Origin: Flammulina velutipes
Taxonomy: Eukaryota > Basidiomycota > Agaricomycetes > Agaricales > Physalacriaceae
Length of the DNA stretch: 64,000 bases
Direction: 5' to 3'
Assembly: GCA_011800155.1 (NCBI GenBank)
Contig: CM022370.1
Span: forward strand, 1,240,001 to 1,304,000
Shown here: positions 33,763 through 45,665 of the stretch, in pieces
How positions within the stretch are numbered: the stretch's first letter is position 1
Layout: each line of letters begins with the position of its first letter
The notes under the pieces: generated by a model
The model's database searches: none
The model's input: the letters and a program-made list of their open reading frames with translations, nothing else
What the model was told of the DNA's origin: nothing
Position numbers and translations under genes: made by a program

Positions 33763-36745
33763 CTATCTGTCCAGACCTATGCCTAGGGATATAAGGTTCA
33801 TTAAGCTCCCGTCGGGCTGCTTAGCACCCGCTGAAACATACTCCAGCAACGTCTCAAAGAGCTCAGATCTCTGTCTAAAACGTTCCTCGCCCATCTCCTC
33901 TCCTCCAGGTTCAAGTGGATCTTGTACACTGCGCAACGCCTGGGGATCTACCCATTCCATGCCGGTAACACGAGGTTTGGGTGCGATACGTGTGATATCG
34001 TTCGTCCATGCATCATCTTCTGGCGTATTAGCCCTAGATCGTTTGCGAGGTGGGGAGTCTTCGTGTTCGGATGGATATGTCTTGGGCACTAATGTTGGAG
34101 ATCGAGGCGTCAAGAGGTGGGTAAGAAGTGACCGGAAGATCTCAGTCTCTGCAGCGTCGCTGTGGTCGACGACACTGGCAACTTCGCCTTGCAGAAAAGC
34201 CAACGCTTGAATTTGTGGCATTGTTTCGCTCATCTCGCGGAATCTAGCTTGGGTTGAATATACGAGGCTGGAATTTGACAAATAACTCACTGCTGTTGCC
34301 GAATTTGGAACTTCGCCTTCCTTAAGACTTCTGAGGCAGCGGGTCTGCGGGTATTGTAGATTAGTTCAAGCGGCAGTCTTTAGGTAGCGCGAAGCTTACC
34401 GGACTAGTGTCATCTTCCAAAAGTCATCTAATCGCCTGTCCTTTTCGACGTCGTTTTTATCATCCCCCATGTTTATTGACCGCTCCATAGAACCCCCTGG
34501 GCCCATACCCGCGTTTCCTCCATGCATGAACGCAGTTTTAGAGGTGGAGTCGTACACAACTTGATGCGCATAACGAGGGACGGGTTCATCTAAGGAATGA
34601 TGGGCAGACAGTTGGCTCCCTTGCAGAACCTGCATCCACTGCCTGCGTCGGGAAGCATAACGAAAGACCCAAGTTGGTTGATCTGCAGCCAAAGTGGTAT
34701 GTGCTCCGGCACGCGATGCGCGCGTCAATCCGCAGAAACTATCGCAGAGTCATGTTAAATTTACAGGTCAAAGGAGGAGAACATACATGTAAAGCTCCTG
34801 CAGCTGAGGATCTATTACAGCACGCTGGGTGAACAGTGCGTTTGGACCACCGGATGCCGTGAAATTGGAAAATAATTCTTTGGTGGTGTTGCTGGAGATG
34901 TCGTATGCGTACATGTCTGAAAGATATCTATCGTCACGCTGGCCTGCAAAAATGAATAGGGTGCGTGTGGTGGGCTCAAGTATCATCGAATGTCCTAGAA
35001 CTTGTCAATGTGGTGTGTATTTTATATCGCATACACGTACCAAAACGTGACAGGATTTGTTTTCCAGAAGAATCGACCAAACTTGGTGCACATTCAACCA
35101 AGTTGATACAATGGGAAAATGCAGAACTCACGGAATATGTTTCCACTTGCTCAATCGAACATTGTAGCTATAGAAGCTAGAGTATCTGACGGGTTTCTCC
35201 TCGTCGACTATCTTGCCGCCAAATACATAGATAATCTGCGCATCGCTATCCATAACCATTTGATGGTCAAATATCAGAGGCGGACCTCCGGATGACTGCA
35301 GGAGTTAGTTAGCTCGAAGTCTTTCTTTGAGAAAGAGGGTGGTCATGCCTCTGTATCGACAGCAAGATAATCCCAGTGGTCCTTGTCTGCGCCACGAGTG
35401 TGGTATCTATAAAACTCGGAACGAGGCGTTGAACTGTCCCGCTGGGATCGCGGTTCGTCATGAATGTCTCCGTCTCCGAGCCTTCCAAAGACATAGATAC
35501 TTCCTGTCTTCGAGTCGAAGACCATCTTGTGACATGCCCGAGCGTCTGGCGCGTTTCGAACCGATGTTGTAGACGAGCATAGAAGCGTCCATCTGTTCGC
35601 TTTGATGTTGAAAGACCAAAAATCATCCAAACTCTTCTTGCCATCGTATCCTCCAAAGAGGTAGATGATACCGTGAGCAGAATCTATACACATAGCGTGT
35701 CCACCGCGTGCACAAGGAACGTCCCCATCTTCGTCACTGCCATCAAGCCTCTCCCATATAGCGTGCGGCTGGCAGGATTGGAGATAATCCTTGAATAGGT
35801 TCGCTTTGCCCATCTTCACAAGCAGTTCCTCGGCATTCAACCATTTGCCTTGCACTACGATAAGGTCGAACAGCTCTGAGACTAACGGGTGCTCGACGCG
35901 AAGGCCCGATCTATCGAGTATCGCCTGATAAGGAGAGAGCAAGCGCCGCTGGCGGAGATGCTTTAATGCGAGACGAAGCACGATAGTCTCAGTATACTGC
36001 GAAGGCCTTGAATACACTTGCATGAGTACTGCAGATATAGAATGCTCACTTCGGTATATCTCTTATAAACAGTTTCCACATATGTCTTGTCGCGTATACC
36101 CGTCATTGCGACGTACCAGATTGAAGCATGATAGCTGGCATTGTGCGGACTATAGTAAGGTGTCAGCTGAATGAAGCGTGAGAGAAGGGGTAGTCGCGTA
36201 CGATACTGGAGCAAGCTTAACGTAACGAGTGGGTATTTCTACGCCATCGTCATTTGTATGCGGTATCGAAAATGTTTCCGGAATGGTGTCGTTCTTCAGG
36301 CTTGCGTTTAGCACCAAAGACATGTTATCTTCGGACGTTCCAACGTAGACCTTGAATTCCTTCATATTGCACGCATGTACTATAGTAATTTTAGAGTCGT
36401 TTGAGAAGCGCGAGGCAAGAGCGTACACTTGTTGAGCTAATTGACAGTCAGTGGAAGCCTCGTGTTTCATCAAAGGACATACCTTGCCGAGTGTTATACT
36501 CTCTAGAAGAGATTCATGAGCACTAGTCCATCGGATAAAGGAGTACTGAACTAACTGAGTATGGCAAGGGAGTCCAAGCGTAGAAGCAGCCATGTCGGAG
36601 TTCCGTGTGGGGTTGACGCGCCACTCCATCTACTCGACGGGTCTGCAGGATTGTCTATAAGGATGTTCTGAGGTACGTAGGAGCCGCTTTGGGAGCTTGC
36701 GCCCGCGATACTATACAGAAGAGGCTCGGAACGTTCCAGAGGCAT
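33763..36745 (-). CDS. MKLN1: Muskelin homologue (discoidin-like, LisH/CTLH, kelch repeats)
   Basis: A gene of about ten or more exons starting at ATG 36745 (MPLERSEPLLYSIAG) and ending at 33763. Order of parts: a discoidin-like N-terminal domain (NILIDNPADPSSRWSGAST, with QYSFIRWTSAHESLLESITL and EFKVYVGTSEDNMSLVL); a helical LisH/CTLH region (LKHLRQRRLLSPYQAILDRS, HPLVSELFDLIVVQGKWLNA); and kelch repeats (ARGGHAMCIDSAHGIIYLFG, ACHKMVFDSKTGSIYVFGRL, HQMVMDSDAQIIYVFGGK, then a repeat with TTRTLFIFAGQRDDRYLSD). Muskelin is a substrate receptor of the CTLH/GID ubiquitin ligase in animals and probably in fungi. The last exon holds a nuclear-signal-like PPRKRSRANTPED. The GID-related role is inferred. 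Confidence 0.92.
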
Positions 36746-37228
36746 GGAAGTAAGAGAGAAACGCGTCGAGCTGTGATCATGCTTACATCACCCACACAGA
36801 TGATGGATTCAGATTGAGTACTTACATTGCACCCAAGCCTGTTGAATGGGAGATAGCTGATTATTCCTCAAGGAGAACGCGCCATATCGATGGTGCAGAC
36901 ACGAGCACCAAACCATTATTCCTATATGTATAACTCTTTTCGGACGTGCCTTTACTACTCAGATAAACCCAGCTTCAGCCCAAGGAATTGAGATGGGGCG
37001 CCGTCAATACAGTGTGCTCAAGGCAGAAAAAGATATTACGCGGAAGCTAGGTGAATAGAAGGTAGAAAAAAGATACATGGATAGCTTGGAGCATGCGCGC
37101 ATAGATAAAGACAATGGACATACGGGTTAGCAATAGACCGGGTGAAAACAGTATAATAAAGAATTTGAGGCGCGCGCGCCACACACAACCGTTTATCAGA
37201 GCTGGAATGAAAAACGACAACAGTAAAA
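36746..37228. other. Intergenic spacer
   Basis: About 480 bases between the muskelin start and the PWWP gene stop, both on the minus strand. It holds the muskelin promoter. A run of alternating CG (GGCGCGCGCGCC, 37168-37179) is present. No gene seen. Confidence 0.4.
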
Positions 37229-38956
37229 TCAAGGTTCCACAGACATGTCCATGGTCAAGTCACCCATGAACGCGTCATCCATAAGTTCTGAATGAATTGT
37301 AGTTAGCTTGAGTCCAAATTCCAGTTGGCAGAGCGAAAGGTTCCCAAAGTGTTCAGCCAAGATTAAAAGCATGGAATATGGTGGTAAAGAATATGAAAAT
37401 GCTGATATGAGGCTCACCATCTTTTCCAGTTGCAACGTCAGGCTTTTTATCTTCAACCATCTTATCGTCCGCGTCGTCCGCGGTCCCATTTGCGTCAGCG
37501 GAGGTCGGCCCAAGTGTGGTAGACTCTTCCTTGATCACTTCTGTGGTAGGTGGTACATCGTCCGTTTTGACTTCGCCATTAGTGACAGGAGCATCTGTAG
37601 TAGGCTTATTCGATGGGAGCGTCGTGTTTTCCTTTGGCGGTATGACATCGCTCATGGAGACGCCATTTTTCACGGCTTCGCCGTCTCGGTGAGTTCCAAG
37701 GACCTGTTGCCAACGATCTACCAGCGCCTTTGCACGCTCTCTGAACCTGAATGTAGCGTCTGCTCCTACAGGCAATTTATCATCTGTCAGAATGGTGATG
37801 TGCCGCATGACTTTGCCAATCTTCGAGAACTAGAAAAGACGTGTTAAACCAGAGACAGAATGACGGACAGAAAACGAAATGACGGGAGAAGGGGAGCAGT
37901 ATATAATGGTCTTGGCAGAATTTACGATCGAAGGAGGTCCGTAGCTCATTGTAGAGCGAAGACGATGAAATGCGGCGTAGCCCTAACCCTAGAAAAGAAG
38001 AAGAACGTACTGTGAGCTGTTCAACGGTCATTTCGTGGTAATTCTCGATGGTGGAAAAAAGAGTATCCATAGAAGGCATCTCCTAAGAGAGAAATGTCAG
38101 TGATATCGAAAATCAAGCGAAGGTGGTACAATGCGGGAAAAGAACGGCGGAAAAGCAAAGCAGATTGACACTCACAGTCTCTTTGGGTACAGCTTTGTGG
38201 CCGAGGAATGTCTTTTGGAGTTTGTGTCTCCAGTCCCGAACCTCTTCTGCCTGGCTTTTAGGTGCTTCGTCTGCGTCGATTTCTCCTTCAGCATCCTCGT
38301 CTTTGCCCTTCTTAGCCCCATCGTCTTTCTTCGACTTCTTGGCTTTCTTTGCAGGAGGCGCCCCCTCGTCCTCACTCTCGGCCTCAACAGGTTTCTTGGA
38401 CTTCTTTCCACCTTTCTTCGCCGCCGCAGGCTTTCGTTTGCGCTTTCCTTCGGAAGGTTCACTAGCCAATTCGTCCTCCTCGCCGTCAGCATCAGCGTCG
38501 GCGTCCTCGTCTTCATCTGCCGTGGGAAGCTGGGGGCGTTTAGCCTCCCATTCGGTGGGGTCCAGTGCGATTCGGTAACCTGCTAGAAGGTCCCCGGACT
38601 TTTTGACAGGATCGTTGATGTACGACTCTATTTCGTGTGGTAGAAGTTTGGAAATGTCTTTGGGGCCCAACCAGGAGCTGATAGACGGACAAACAGTTAG
38701 TCTGAGATCAAAGGAACGCCGCAAGGACTCACAAGTCGCCGGTGGGGAAAAACTGCACCAAAGAGATTCCATTTGCAGCGGCGCTCTTGCCTGGTCTCTC
38801 AGACTTGACTCTTGGTGGCGCGTCGGCAGGGTCTACTATCCTTCCCGGCCACGGAGGGTAACCGCGTACCTTTCCGAGAACGATGTCTTTCGGCGCGTAC
38901 GATGGATGCGATTTGGGCTGCTTCGCGGCAGGTTTGCTTTTGGTTGGCTTAGGCAT
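37229..38956 (-). CDS. PWWP-domain chromatin protein, LEDGF/HDGF-like
   Basis: From ATG 38956 (MPKPTKSKPAAKQPKSHPSY) a PWWP domain follows at once: DIVLGKVRGYPPWPGRIVDP and GISLVQFFPTGD, continuing SWLGPKDISKLLPHEIESYI. PWWP domains read methylated histone H3 (K36) on nucleosomes. A long acidic and basic region comes next (EDEDADADADGEEDELASEP, GKRKRKPAAAKKGGKKSKKP). Then a helical region beginning EEVRDWRHKLQKTFLGH and running through MDTLFSTIENYHEMTVEQLT, FSKIGKVMRHITIL and FRERAKALVDRWQQVL resembles the LEDGF integrase-binding/TFIIS N-terminal fold. The last exon, after a long intron, encodes DELMDDAFMGDLTMDMSVEP. It is probably a transcription-elongation or chromatin adaptor. About five introns. 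Confidence 0.88.
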
Positions 38957-40012
38957 AGTTAAAGAAAGGCAATTTAAAGAGCAATTTAGCAAGAGTCAAG
39001 TCGAAAGGTGGCGTTCGGCGAATCCGCAGATGGTCGTGGTGGTACTGAAGGAACAAGTACTAATCACGTGGCCGGTCTGTGCGCGTCAACAAAGATTTCG
39101 TTCGGCAAAAATATGTGCCGTTGGCATGGCGCTCAAGCGCTCTCTTTCAGGCGTCACTATTTTTTGTAGCCCACGAAGTTTTGACCATACATAGCTTGTT
39201 TATTATGGTTCGTCTACACTTCGAACCGATCCCGTCCGATACAATTTGAACTAAGACGTAAATGCTTTCAAGGGACTCTGTCGTTCCTCCCTTCTCAATC
39301 GTTAGTTCGAGTTCTTTATTAGAAAAAAGTAACAGTCTGGTTTACTCAAAGGAGTCTGAACTAAGGACAGTAGGTCTAGATTAGTATCTCTTCGGTAAGA
39401 GATCTGTCCGAGAGATGAGAATTTTACGAAGGCAGAAATTTGACAATGCGGCAGGGGCAGCCAAGGCCAAATGTTCGAGAGCTGTGAGCTCTGGGATAGT
39501 CTGAGAGTACCAAGTTGTGGTATTGATGAGCCACTGAGATGCATGTTCCCTTCATCTGCATGAGAATGATATTGATGTCCAAAATGCGGCGGCGGCGAAG
39601 GAGATAACGTGAGTACGGCAGTTTATCAGGCGAAATGCTGCCAGATCGTGTGTATGTACGGTCGCCCTGCAATACAAATGCACGCAGTAGATCGTTCTAT
39701 AGCGATGGTGGCGGTGGCGGTGGCGGTGGCGGCGGCAAGATATGATACTGCAGACCGAGGAAGGGAGTCGTCCATGAGTGACGAATAGCTAGAGACGGGT
39801 GCTGAGGATACAAGTATATGGTGCCGTGCTAGTGAATACAACTGGAGCCAAGGCCCAAGAGGGATTCATCATGGTAGTTAAGAACAAAGACGTGACCGCG
39901 TCTTTCTCCTGCATTATTCCAATATCGACAGTCACATCGCTCAACAAGTGTACATATGAATCTTAGCCGCTGGAGTATAGCTGACTAGGTGTCGAAATCC
40001 AGCCGCCAGAAA
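38957..40012. other. Divergent intergenic region, no gene seen
   Basis: About 1.06 kb between PWWP (-) and the ABC1 gene (+). Open stretches on the minus strand (39302-39544, 39424-39672, 39626-39841) do not start at ATG and carry no recognisable domain. The one notable element is a (GGTGGC)n microsatellite at 39707-39736. Confidence 0.45.
39707..39736. repeat. (GGTGGC)n microsatellite
   Basis: Four exact copies of GGTGGC (39707-39730) are followed by one variant GGCGGC (39731-39736). Confidence 0.9.
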
Positions 40013-42422
40013 ATGAGTCGATTGCACGTGCGGAGCTGCAATATTAATGTCTTCATGCTTTACTTCCAACGTCAATGCATGAGCTATCATAGACAGCGCT
40101 CTCTCTTCGACTTGGCGTCGCGCAATCTTTCTTCTAACGTCCACCAGCCCAGATGGCATTCACATGCAAGGCCGAAACGATCTCATAGCGGGCCCAATAG
40201 TAATAACAGACGAAAGACAAACCCTTGGATTGCAATTCCGACAACAGTCGTAGTGATAACCGGCCTCGGATACTATGCGTACCACAATTCCAAGCCATTT
40301 AAGCATTCTGTGCTTGCCGTTGTGCGTTGCTCAAGGGTCGGAGGTGCGCTATACTCTAACTGTAACGTTTTGCCACTCACCCGCTGTTCTAGTTTCCGCT
40401 GTATTAGGAGCTATAGATTACAAGTGGACCTTCTCAAAGACCTACCATTCTGAAGACGAAAAACAGCTTGCATATTCGGAATGCCATACTCGCAGCGCAA
40501 AGAGGGTGTTGAAGGCGCTTTTAGCAAATGGTGGTACGTGCATATAATAACGGTCAATGTCGTAGAAACTCTGATTCAGACAATAGGCGTATTTATCAAG
40601 CTTGGACAACATATGTCCTCCTTGATAATGCTTCCTCGAGAATGGACCACGACAATGAGACCCCTGCAGGACCAATGCGAGGCCACGCCGTACGAGGACG
40701 TCGACGCGCTCTTTCTGACCGATATGGGTTCTTCATTGTCAGATATATTCGACGACTTTGACCCGAATCCTATCGGAGTGGCGAGTCTGGCCCAAGTACA
40801 CGTCGGGCACCATCGAGCATCTAACAAACAAGTGGCAGTCAAGGTCCGCCGTCCAACTTTACACCCAGGACATCACTCATCCCGACCAGCTTCAACATCC
40901 TCATCTAGCAGAGTTCTGTCAGGTGGACATGGAGATGGTCGAAGTTACTCTTGGTCAGTGAGAGGAGTCTGCCGTATTTAACATTCACTGACGGCATACA
41001 GGTTGGATTAAGTTTTGGTTCCCAGAATTCGAGTTCACCTGGCTCGGAGAAGAGATGCGCGAGAACCTACCCAAGGAGATGGATTTTACTCACGAAGCTA
41101 GTAATGCTGCGCGAGCCGCCAAGGACTTTGAGAATATGCGGACTTCTCTCTACATCCCTCAAGTGCTTGTCGCCGAGAAGCGAGTTCTCATCATGGAATA
41201 TATTCAAGGGGGGCGCGTGGATGATCTTAAGTACCTCGCGGACGCCAACATAGACAGAAACAAGGTCGCATTGGAGCTATCGAGGATTTTTAATCAGATG
41301 GTTTTCGTCAACGGCTGGTTCCATGCTGTGAGTCGCCTCTCACGGGTCTGAAACTAATCTCATAACATTCAGGATCCACATCCTGGTAATGCTATTCGTT
41401 GATTGACATGACAACGCTAATCGGTTGGAAGGCAATCTTCTCATTCGTCCTGCGCCTAAAGTCTCGAAGTCGCCCTACAACTTTGAGATAGTACTATTGG
41501 ACCACGGTCTTTACTTTGACATCGACACTCCTCTTCGCGTCAATTACAGCAAATTCTGGCTTTCTTTGATTGCTCCGGCGTCAAAGGCCACGAATGAAGA
41601 TCGTCGCAAATACGCAGGACTTGTTGGGAACATTGGCCCCGATCTGGTGAACCCCTCAGCTTCACCCTAAAGACCGTTACTAAACCTTACTAGTATCCCA
41701 TCTTCGAAGCAGCTATGACCGGACGAGCTGGACTAGAAGGGACTTTTGAAGATGACCCGAACCATAATGGACCACCATTAGAGCGCGCCTCTGGTCTAAT
41801 CAATGCATCTCGGGTGACAGACACGGAAGTTGAGCTAATCAGGAACACTATCATGACGCGCGAAGGCATGTTCACGGCCATTCTGCACGTTCTGCGTCGT
41901 GTGCCTCGAAGAGTGCTTATGGTGCTGAAGTTGAATGACCTGACAAGGTGAGCTTCATCCTGCTGGTCTTCGGCGAATCTAAGTTTTCGTTAGAAATTTA
42001 GATCAGTCTCTTATGACTACCCATTCTGAAGTGCGTGTTTAGGCCTTGTGTGACTTGACGCCTAATGTATTCGCGAGCAGACACGTATATTCCTCATAAT
42101 GGCTAAATACTGTGCATACGCGGTATGGAGAGACGACCAAAAGAGGGTGATAGATGCTATGAGAGATCGTGGATTGTTCTCATTATGTCTTCTGTCCGAG
42201 TATTTCGCCTCATGGTGGTGGGTGCTTCATGAAAGTCGTCTTAAAGTTGCGCTTACTCTCTCTCTCTCTGTCAGGCGTTATCAAAAGAAATACTCAGCAA
42301 TGGTCTTCTTGGAGACATTGATGGATACTCAAGCGCGTTTAGTAGTTATTAAAGCGTGGATACGGGGACTAGTAACAAACGGATTTACTGGTGCTCATAT
42401 GGCCGCCTCAGGACTGGCATAG
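40013..42422 (+). CDS. MCP2: Mitochondrial ABC1/ADCK-family atypical kinase (Mcp2-like)
   Basis: About ten exons encode a UbiB/ABC1 protein of the ADCK1/5-Mcp2 branch, which in yeast acts in mitochondrial lipid homeostasis. The Arg-rich N terminus (MSRLHVRS from 40013, or MLYFQRQCMSYHRQRS from 40055) looks like a presequence. It is followed by a membrane helix (IAIPTTVVVITGLGYYAY). The family motifs are present: WTFSKTYHSEDEKQLAYSEC, the KxGQ motif in FIKLGQHMSSLIMLPREW, the Ala-rich loop PIGVASLAQVHVG, the catalytic Lys in VAVK, QHPHLAEFCQVDMEMVEVTL, FTHEASNAARAAKDFENMR, VLIMEYIQGGRVDDL, the catalytic loop DPHPGNLLIRP and LLDHGLYFDI in place of DFG. It ends GAHMAASGLA with TAG 42420-42422, one base from the GatB stop. 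Confidence 0.92.
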
Positions 42423-42423
42423 A

Positions 42424-44215
42424 TTAATCTTGCAAAAGTAATAATATTCTCCCTTTGGCTGCATTGGCATCCGAGCGACCTCGCGTATCCCTCATGACCT
42501 TTCCTACAAGCCTGTTGACGACATTGTGATTTCCAGTGCGGAAGGAGGCGACTTCGGTGGGCATTGCATCTATTGCCTGCTGGCAAACAACAGTCAGATC
42601 GCCTGAATTCGTGGGATCTGCCGAGGGGTTGCTGGCAATTAAGTTGAGTTCAAGAGCCACCTGTTCGACTGAGGATGAAGACAATGAGGGGCTGCCCAGA
42701 ATGTGACGCAGTAGGATCTTTCCTGAGGCCTGAGTTATCTTCTTTTCCGTGACCAAGTCTATTAACGCGCCCAGATGCTTTGAAGAGATGTGGTTCGAAG
42801 AGAAACTTTTCTCTTGAGCAGATAGTTGTCCGAGAAGTGAATTCAACATCCTGTATAACTGTTAGCACAATTACTACCGGTATAATAATAATCACCAGTT
42901 CGCGACAATCTTAGGCTTCCTCCTTCCGTTGTCAAGTATCTGCTCAAAATAGCGAGTGGCGCTGATTTCTGGTTCTGTATTTATATCCTCGAGTTCAATT
43001 TCCGTTTCACCATCGAAAGGGATGTCGCAGGTAGCATCCAGAGCTATGAGTTTATCGATATCCCCTTTTGTGATACCACAGGGTTCGTACAGTTTTATCA
43101 ATCGAGCTCGTGCGGCCTCGGGGAGCAAAGGTAAAGCCTTTCCCACCTGGGCGATCTCTGCCTTTGTTGATATTTTCAGTTTCCTGAATTGAATAGTGTA
43201 TTGTCTCAACGAACCTCTGGGATAGAGAGTATGCCAAGGTTGGGGTCAGGCATATAACGATAGTCTGGTGCGTCCTCCTTTGAGCGTAGTTTGAAGGTTT
43301 CCCAACGGTGGTGGTCGAATCCTCGGGTTTCTTGAACTATGGGTTCTGATGCCAATATGAGAGCTTTTTGACGATCGATTTCGTAGTCTATAATTTATAG
43401 TGAGGAAACGGAGTGTTGTTAACGAGACGTGGCTTACTTATAGCGCCAACCATGAACTTGACGCTGTTTAGGTTCTTGATTTCACAGCGCGTGCCAAATG
43501 CCTCGCCAGGACGGTGCACAGAGACGTTCACATCACAGCGAAGGGACCCCTATTCATCTTAAGCGTCGCTCCGTGGTATGGATGTGTGATTTTACCGTCT
43601 CCATGTTTCCGTCGCTTGCTCCGACAGCGCGAAGAGTTGCCTGTAACGTACGCACGTACTCTGCAGCTTCGTCCGGCGATTCAAGGTCAGGCTCTGTGAC
43701 TATTTCCAAGAGTCCTGCACCTGACCTATTCAGGTCAATGTAGGATGTACGTGTCTGCGGCTCAAACACAGATTTCGCTGTATCCTATGCAAAGTTAGAG
43801 GCTTGTTTCCTATTGCGCGACGACGCACCTGCTCCATCTGCACTTGATGTATTCTGACTTTCTTTCCCGTTGACAGAGTGAGAAATCCATCCTTCGCAAT
43901 GGGTGCATAGTGTTGAGTGATTTGGTATCCCACCGGCAAGTCTGAGTAGAAGTAGTGCTTGCGGTCAAACGTAGAGCGTCTTTGAATATTGCAATTTAGC
44001 GCCAATGATGCCCTTAGCGCTAGTAGTACGCATTTTGGATTTAGCCTGGGTAAGGTGCCCGGGAAGGCTGCGTCAAAGGCGTTGAAACGAGTGTTGGGAA
44101 CATGCGACAACAACGAGGTCGGCGCGCTGGAGAACAGTTTTTGGCGCGTTTTTATCTGAGCATGAGTTTCGATACCGAGTACGACGTGCCAGCCGTCCAG
44201 GAGCAACCGCGACAT
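42424..44215 (-). CDS. PET112: Mitochondrial glutamyl-tRNA(Gln) amidotransferase subunit B (GatB/Pet112)
   Basis: GatB converts Glu-tRNA(Gln) to Gln-tRNA(Gln) in mitochondria with GatA and GatF. The start ATG 44215 gives [20 protein letters not shown], where GIETHAQ is the conserved GatB opening. Then come [96 protein letters not shown] and [11 protein letters not shown], and [11 protein letters not shown]. The C-terminal YqeY-like tail domain follows ([34 protein letters not shown]) and ends at TAA 42424-42426. About six exons with 45-60 base introns. No targeting sequence is obvious beyond the first residues; the start could be slightly further upstream. Confidence 0.95.
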
Positions 44216-44296
44216 AGAATCAAAGCGCGAGATGATGGTTCATATCAGAGAATTCATACACTACGAATGTGATGTGTACATGTAGGAACCAGATTC

Positions 44297-44956
44297 TCAT
44301 GCTATTGATTTGAACAGATCGTCTACTTTGTCTATCGATCCTTTGAGCGTATTCCACTGCAAAATGTCAATGCATGTACATAACGAATAAGAGAAGGAAA
44401 ACTCAGACCTGTTCTAATGTCAACGATATTCCTTTCTTTCCGGGCTTCAAGTCTCCCTCGTCACCGTAAAATTCGCGTATATCGACAAGAGGAGTTCCTT
44501 TGAAGACACTGACGCTGGCTCGTCGTTTCTTGCCGAGGTCTACAAACCCAGCCTGGGCTATAGTGGATTTCTGCTGTGGTTAGTTAGATTTGCCCTTGCT
44601 TTGATATCGTATCTACCTTCGGTGGTGTCACTGGAGTCTTCTTAACCTTTGAAGTATGTTTGACATCTGAGACATCCTCCTCATCGTCGTAGATCTTGGG
44701 TTTCTTCGACAGACGATATATGACTGAGATTCGGACGACGCGCAAAGGACTTACCTTGAGCGTCTTTTGTTTGCTACCTGGCGCGTCTTTTGCGGAGGCG
44801 GGCGTCGCTTTTCTTGATTTCTGCAGCGATGTTGAAGCTGAGACGCGTCGCAAACGCGTCGAAATGACAACATACGGATATGGGCTTCTTCTGCTCAATT
44901 TCGGATTCAGAGGCAGACTCTTCCTCGCTAGACTCGTGTTGCTTGCGTTTGGCCAT
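44297..44956 (-). CDS. SUB1: Transcriptional coactivator Sub1/PC4
   Basis: Five exons from ATG 44956 ([20 protein letters not shown]) to TGA at 44297. The N terminus is Ser/Glu-rich, as in human PC4 where it is a CK2 target. A Lys-rich linker ([20 protein letters not shown], then [19 protein letters not shown]) leads to the PC4 ssDNA-binding domain: [40 protein letters not shown] and [20 protein letters not shown]. It binds single-stranded DNA and helps Pol II start, and also acts in Pol III transcription. Introns of 46-56 bases lie at phase-consistent sites. It is divergent from TOM1 and tandem with GatB. Confidence 0.95.
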
Positions 44957-45665
44957 GCCAATATTTGACTGGTATGAGTGAGGGTAACAGAGCTGGAGGG
45001 AATACATCCACGTGCACCTTGTGCTCATATAATAATACTAATAGGGGCAGTAACTGTAGTACAACTGTAGTACTTCAACTTTCAGTAGAGTTGCGGCAAT
45101 TGTTTGAACTAGCTAATTGCGCCTCGTCATACGGTCTAACGCCGTTTCAATACATAGTCTAAGGTAGCTATGATCAGTGCTCCGAGGAAATTTGTGGAAA
45201 TAATAGATGACTTTCGATTATATACGTGTAGCATCATGTTTTATGGGAGTCGGCAGTGGCAGTAGCCTCGGGATTTGTGAGTCAGAAGGCGCCACACTTC
45301 CGACATTCTTGTAAGCCGAGGCGATGCCAATCGGATCGGAATTGCGCATTCGACAATCAATATGTAGTGTTTTTTCGATTATGTATACTCGTTCAGCGTG
45401 ACCTTGCCAGTACAACTGCAGCTTGAGTTACCCAGTACAAGGAAGGTCAAGAGCTGTTAAGACTTGTTAAGAGTCATGGCGTGACACTGTGACCGTCACA
45501 TTGAGTAAATTCCCGGCAAATTCCGGCACGCGTCAGCGAAAGCCTTCTGCAACAAGCAGGAAAGGCTCTCTCCTTCCACCACCATCACGCCCCAGTTTTC
45601 CTGATCCCTTCCATTGCTCTACTTTTGGCGTGAACTCTCATTTTCATGACATTCAGTCGTGAACA
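44957..45665. promoter_or_regulatory. Divergent promoter region, SUB1 / TOM1
   Basis: 709 bases with no gene seen. It contains the palindrome TGTGACCGTCACA (45488-45500) about 165 bases before the TOM1 start, and a GTTAAGACTTGTTAAGAG direct repeat just upstream (45454-45471). Confidence 0.4.

Noticed and set aside
37979..37992. Two CCCTAA copies resembling telomere repeats
   Set aside because: Only two copies, inside an intron of the PWWP gene. Chance is the simplest explanation, and no other sign of a chromosome end is present.
39302..39841. Overlapping minus-strand open frames near the (GGTGGC)n repeat
   Set aside because: Non-ATG starts, a low-complexity Ala/Thr run created by the microsatellite, and no recognisable domain.
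39989..40012. Upstream start for the ABC1-family gene
   Set aside because: It begins at GTG. ATG 40013 or 40055 is preferred.
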